This document shows, piece after piece, positions 60,596 through 64,000 of a stretch of DNA of 64,000 nt; the first letter of the stretch is position 1, and every line of letters begins with the position of its first letter. The notes beneath the pieces were generated by a model. It was not told the origin of the DNA, searched no databases, and saw nothing but the letters and a program-made list of their open reading frames with translations. This DNA comes from VRUE01 sp963715455 (GTDB taxonomy: Bacteria > Actinomycetota > Thermoleophilia > Solirubrobacterales > 70-9): assembly GCA_963715455.1 (NCBI GenBank), contig OY970245.1:2418001-2482000 (forward strand), given 5' to 3'. The position numbers and the translations under genes were made by a program.

Positions 60596-62979
60596 CCGTC
60601 CGCGCGGGAAACGCGCTTCGGCACGCGCTCGACCTCGAAGCGGTATATGGCGGGCGTGCGATCGACGTTGCCGGCCGGGTCGAGGGACTTGACCGAGACG
60701 ACATGCTTGCCAGCGCGGAGCAGGCGCACCAGCCGCGGCTTACAGAAGCGCAACAGGCCGCTATCGACCTTGCAGGCAAAGACCACGTCGCTCTCGTTGG
60801 AGCCGAAGCGGAAGGTCACGCGAGCGCGCCGGTGACGTGTGCGCACGTGCTTCGGGGGGCGCTGGCGGAAGAAAGTACTGGGGCGCTGGGTATCGATGCG
60901 GAAGCTGATCGTCTCGCTGGTGCCGACCCGACCGGCGGCATCGACCCCCTGCACGGCGAAACCGTGCGGGCCATCGGTGAGCGGCGTCAGGGGAACGAAA
61001 GGCGAGGAGCAGGGGCGGGGGTCGCCAGCGTCGATCGAGCAACTGAAGACCACCGGGCGGTTGGCGCTGAAGCCGATGCGCGGCTGGCGGTCGCGGCCCA
61101 GCGAAGCCGGCCGCTCGGTGATCGAAATCGCCGGACCGAGGGCCACCCTGCTTACCGCCGAATAGGCATCGATCAAGCCCGCACCAACGGCCTCGGGCCC
61201 GAAGGCGCCCACCGGCTGGGCCGTATCGGCCAGCACGCCGCGCATCGTGTCGTAGAAGAGCGCCGGGTTGGCCTGCTTCATCAGCGCCGCGACCGCGGCC
61301 GCATGGGGGGCCGCCGCGGAGGTGCCGAGGAAGCGCCAGGCGCCGGCGAAGAACTGCCCGAAGAAGGTGTTCGCACCACCATCGGTGGCCACCAGGTCGG
61401 GCTTGGCGATCGCGGTCGGCCCGATCGGCGCGGCGGGGGCGGTGCCTTTCACCGGGCCGAAGTAGTGGGTTAGTGGGCCGCGGGAGGAGAAGTCCTCCGG
61501 CGCGGTGCTCGCGTTGTAGCGGATCGCCCCCAGCGTGGTGGCTGCCGTGCTGCCGGCATGTCCGTAGATCGTCGGGCCGACGATGTCGCCTTCAGCAGAT
61601 TCCGGATACTCGGACGCGGTCACCCCACCGCCGTTCTGCAAGAGGGCGAACTTGAGCCGCGCCGGCTCGCTGGCGCTGGCCTCCGGGTTGCATTCACCAG
61701 CGCAGCGATTGATCGCCAGCTGCACATCGACCGGTTCCCCTGTCTCGTTTTTCCACTTGAAGAACTCGATTGGCCTCTGCGTGCCTTTGACGTTCTCTTT
61801 GCCGCTACCGATGAGGAGTTTTTCTTCGCCCACTTCCTCTTCCAACGGTTTGCCGGTTTCGTCGAGCAGGAATGTGTCGAGATCCGTCTGCACCCCGAAC
61901 CACGGCTCCGCCCACTGCAGGTCGACGGCCAGGGTCACGCCGGGCGAGACGGTCAAGCCGAAGGTGTCGTCGCTTTCCGGGCCCGGATCGAAGTCCATGC
62001 AGTGCTCGGCCTCGGGCAGGACGGCTTTGAGTTCCGCCGGGCAGCCCCCCGAGTCGCGAAATTCGGGGGCTTCCCAAGACGCGATGTCACGCCCTTCGGC
62101 ATCGATCAGGTTGTCGTTGCCGGCCGCCGAGAAGTAGGCGCTGCCGGCCGCCGCGACTTCGCCAATCGCGACCGCGATCGGGCCGTCTTGGAAGAAGGGC
62201 TCGTCCGGGTAGAAGACGTCGTCGACAATCACCCGTGCGCCACTGGCGTGCAGAGCCCTGATGTTGTTGGCGAAAGCGGTCTGCCCGTTGAAGGCGGTGG
62301 CGAAAGAGAGCGCTGCCCCGGGGGCGAGATCGTGGACGATCTGCGCCATCGCCCGCCCCTCGTCGCCGCCATTGGCCGAGTCGTCGAGGATCGCCACCGG
62401 GGTTTGCGAGCCGCAGGGGCTTGCCGGCCCCGGCAGGTCGCCGCTGGCGACGTCTCCGGCAGCGTGGGTGATTGCCGTGCCTTTGCGATCGAAGGAGTCG
62501 GAGAGGATGCCGACCGTGACCCCGCTGCCGTCGAGGGCAAATGCCGAGCGGGCAACCGCCGCGTTCAGCTGGCCGTCCCCCTCGGACCGCATCGCCCCAC
62601 CGCAGTCAGCCGCCCGCACGATCGGCGCCAGAACCTCGTTGACCCCCTCGACCCGCCTGACCGCCTCGAGCTCCGGCAGGCCCACGGGCCGGCTGGCCAC
62701 GGTCACCGTCTGGTAACGACGGCTCACCTCGACGATCGTCGCCCCGGCAGCGCGCAGATCGCCGAGCCCGGCGAGAGCCCCGCGAGAGAAGTGCACATCG
62801 GCCAGGACGCGCTTGCCCTCGCGCAGGAAGACCCCCCGGCCAGGAAAGACACCTTCGCTCCTCGTCTCCCGCATCGCGTTTGCCGCGCTCGGAAAAAGCG
62901 CGAGGGCGACGATCGCAAGCGCAGCCGTGAGCCTGCCCGCGCGGACGGGAAATCGTCGCACTCGCCTCATCTCAGTCAC
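60592..62979 (-). CDS. Secreted S8/S53-like serine protease with C-terminal Ig-like repeats
   Basis: 795 residues from GTG 62979. A signal peptide is at ~15–35. The catalytic Ser is in FLGTSAAAPHAAAVA (~552), and an Asp in VTVGILSDSFD (~159). Where subtilisins have the HGT His, the protein has GGDEGRAMAQIVHD (Glu ~206), the pattern of sedolisin-like S53 relatives with a Ser-Glu-Asp set. The C-terminal ~200 residues contain two Ig-like repeats (SNRPVVFSCSIDAGDPRPC; SNESDVVFACKVDSG). It should cleave proteins outside the cell or be a surface protease-like protein. Two regions (~61740–62110) have less GC-rich codons than neighbours. Confidence 0.85.
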   Translation of the reverse strand: MTEMRRVRRFPVRAGRLTAALAIVALALFPSAANAMRETRSEGVFPGRGVFLREGKRVLADVHFSRGALAGLGDLRAAGATIVEVSRRYQTVTVASRPVGLPELEAVRRVEGVNEVLAPIVRAADCGGAMRSEGDGQLNAAVARSAFALDGSGVTVGILSDSFDRKGTAITHAAGDVASGDLPGPASPCGSQTPVAILDDSANGGDEGRAMAQIVHDLAPGAALSFATAFNGQTAFANNIRALHASGARVIVDDVFYPDEPFFQDGPIAVAIGEVAAAGSAYFSAAGNDNLIDAEGRDIASWEAPEFRDSGGCPAELKAVLPEAEHCMDFDPGPESDDTFGLTVSPGVTLAVDLQWAEPWFGVQTDLDTFLLDETGKPLEEEVGEEKLLIGSGKENVKGTQRPIEFFKWKNETGEPVDVQLAINRCAGECNPEASASEPARLKFALLQNGGGVTASEYPESAEGDIVGPTIYGHAGSTAATTLGAIRYNASTAPEDFSSRGPLTHYFGPVKGTAPAAPIGPTAIAKPDLVATDGGANTFFGQFFAGAWRFLGTSAAAPHAAAVAALMKQANPALFYDTMRGVLADTAQPVGAFGPEAVGAGLIDAYSAVSRVALGPAISITERPASLGRDRQPRIGFSANRPVVFSCSIDAGDPRPCSSPFVPLTPLTDGPHGFAVQGVDAAGRVGTSETISFRIDTQRPSTFFRQRPPKHVRTRHRRARVTFRFGSNESDVVFACKVDSGLLRFCKPRLVRLLRAGKHVVSVKSLDPAGNVDRTPAIYRFEVERVPKRVSRADG

Positions 62980-63169
62980 GGTATCGACTGGTCTCCTCTA
63001 CTCCTGAACACTGCCGAACAGCGATCCGAGCGCCGGGCTTCGCGCCTCCTATCCCTGCTACGGTCCCCGCGTTAGGTCGGATGGATATCCGGCAAAGTCG
63101 TGTCTAGCGCTCGCGTCGTCGCTTTACCTGAAGCCTCCGCGTTCGCAGCACATCAAGTGGAGGCAATGC

Positions 63170-63376
63170 ATGCCCACGGGAACAGTTAAGTGGTTCAGCG
63201 ACGACAAGGGCTACGGGTTCATCACGCCCGATGACGGCTCGAAGGACGTCTTCGTCCATCACAGTGCCATCCTCGGCGAGGGCTTCAAGTCCCTCACGGA
63301 GGGTTCCAAAGTGAGCTACGAGTCCGAGGAAGGCCCCAAGGGCCCCGCCGCGGCGAGCGTTCAGCAGACCTCGTAG
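63170..63376 (+). CDS. Cold-shock protein, CspA family
   Basis: 68 residues. The RNA-binding motifs are RNP1 KGYGFI and RNP2 DVFVHH, in the standard five-strand OB-fold. It is an RNA chaperone induced by cold or growth changes. Start at ATG 63170 with GGAGGCAATGC as ribosome-binding site. A 190-nt divergent region to the protease gene probably holds its promoter and a 5' leader. A strong terminator follows its stop. Confidence 0.97.
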   Translation: MPTGTVKWFSDDKGYGFITPDDGSKDVFVHHSAILGEGFKSLTEGSKVSYESEEGPKGPAAASVQQTS

Positions 63377-63399
63377 TCGCAACCGCACTTCCGCATTTC

Positions 63400-63428
63400 G
63401 AGGCCCGCCCCCGGCGGGCCTCTTCTTT
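63400..63428 (+). terminator. Rho-independent terminator after the cold-shock gene
   Basis: GAGGCCCGCC (63400–63409) pairs with GGCGGGCCTC (63413–63422), a 10-bp perfect stem with a CCC loop, followed by TTCTTT. It separates the cold-shock gene from typA. Confidence 0.9.
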
Positions 63429-63450
63429 GCGAGCCCTATCCTTCCCGCCG

Positions 63451-64000
<550 letters not shown>

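Noticed and set aside
63104..63388. 94-codon minus-strand frame opposite the cold-shock gene
   Set aside because: Overlaps a canonical CspA with both RNP motifs; the antisense product has no family features.

Overview
The window is one contiguous, GC-rich stretch of bacterial chromosome with dense, mostly minus-strand coding. The backbone order disA–carD–ispD–ispF–cysS, clpC, lysS–greA–dus–coaX and folK–folB–folP–ftsH–hpt–tilS is the housekeeping block typical of Actinobacteria. Secreted proteins combining NHL propellers with fibronectin-like domains, a class III glutamine synthetase and an FTR1-type iron permease suggest the Thermoleophilia (Solirubrobacterales-like) branch. That placement is an inference from content and style, not from a marker-gene search. 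I saw no tRNA, rRNA, insertion sequence, prophage or CRISPR array.

Left part (1–24.7 kb): conserved housekeeping genes. cysS (5' end only), a coiled-coil protein, an acyl-CoA ligase, ispF, a PHP phosphatase, ispD, carD, disA, a frameshifted MFS transporter, an aldo/keto reductase, clpC, lysS, greA, dus, coaX, folK, folB, folP, ftsH, hpt, tilS and a MerR-like/adenylate cyclase fusion. Against the usual actinobacterial order, folE and panC/panD are missing here. A DUF389 membrane protein, a GST-like protein and a two-TM protein are inserted on the opposite strand.

Middle part (24.7–48.1 kb): nutrient uptake and cell surface. A PII protein lacking Tyr51 sits with an ammonium transporter. Divergent from them is an iron-uptake pair (lipoprotein plus an unusually large FTR1 permease) behind an iron-box-like palindrome. 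Then come a nucleoside-phosphorylase-like protein, a multidomain murein enzyme with a degenerate M23 domain, a HAD phosphatase, a sirtuin, a fused beta-oxidation enzyme, an NHL/FN3 secreted protein, an NlpC/P60-like protein, glutamine synthetase III, a flavin oxidase and a collagen-like secreted protein. The most striking object is a secreted protein made of three copies, identical as far as I can tell, of a complete six-bladed NHL propeller (876-bp unit, 2.94 copies).

Right part (48.2–64 kb): accessory metabolism and stress. A P450/MFS pair, a Fic protein, rlmN, an amine oxidase/LLM oxidoreductase pair, SnoaL-like and cupin proteins around a TetR regulator with a candidate operator, a small Cys-rich protein, a RecD2-type helicase, a secreted S8/S53-like protease with Glu where subtilisins have His, a cold-shock protein with a clear terminator, and the start of a TypA/BipA GTPase.
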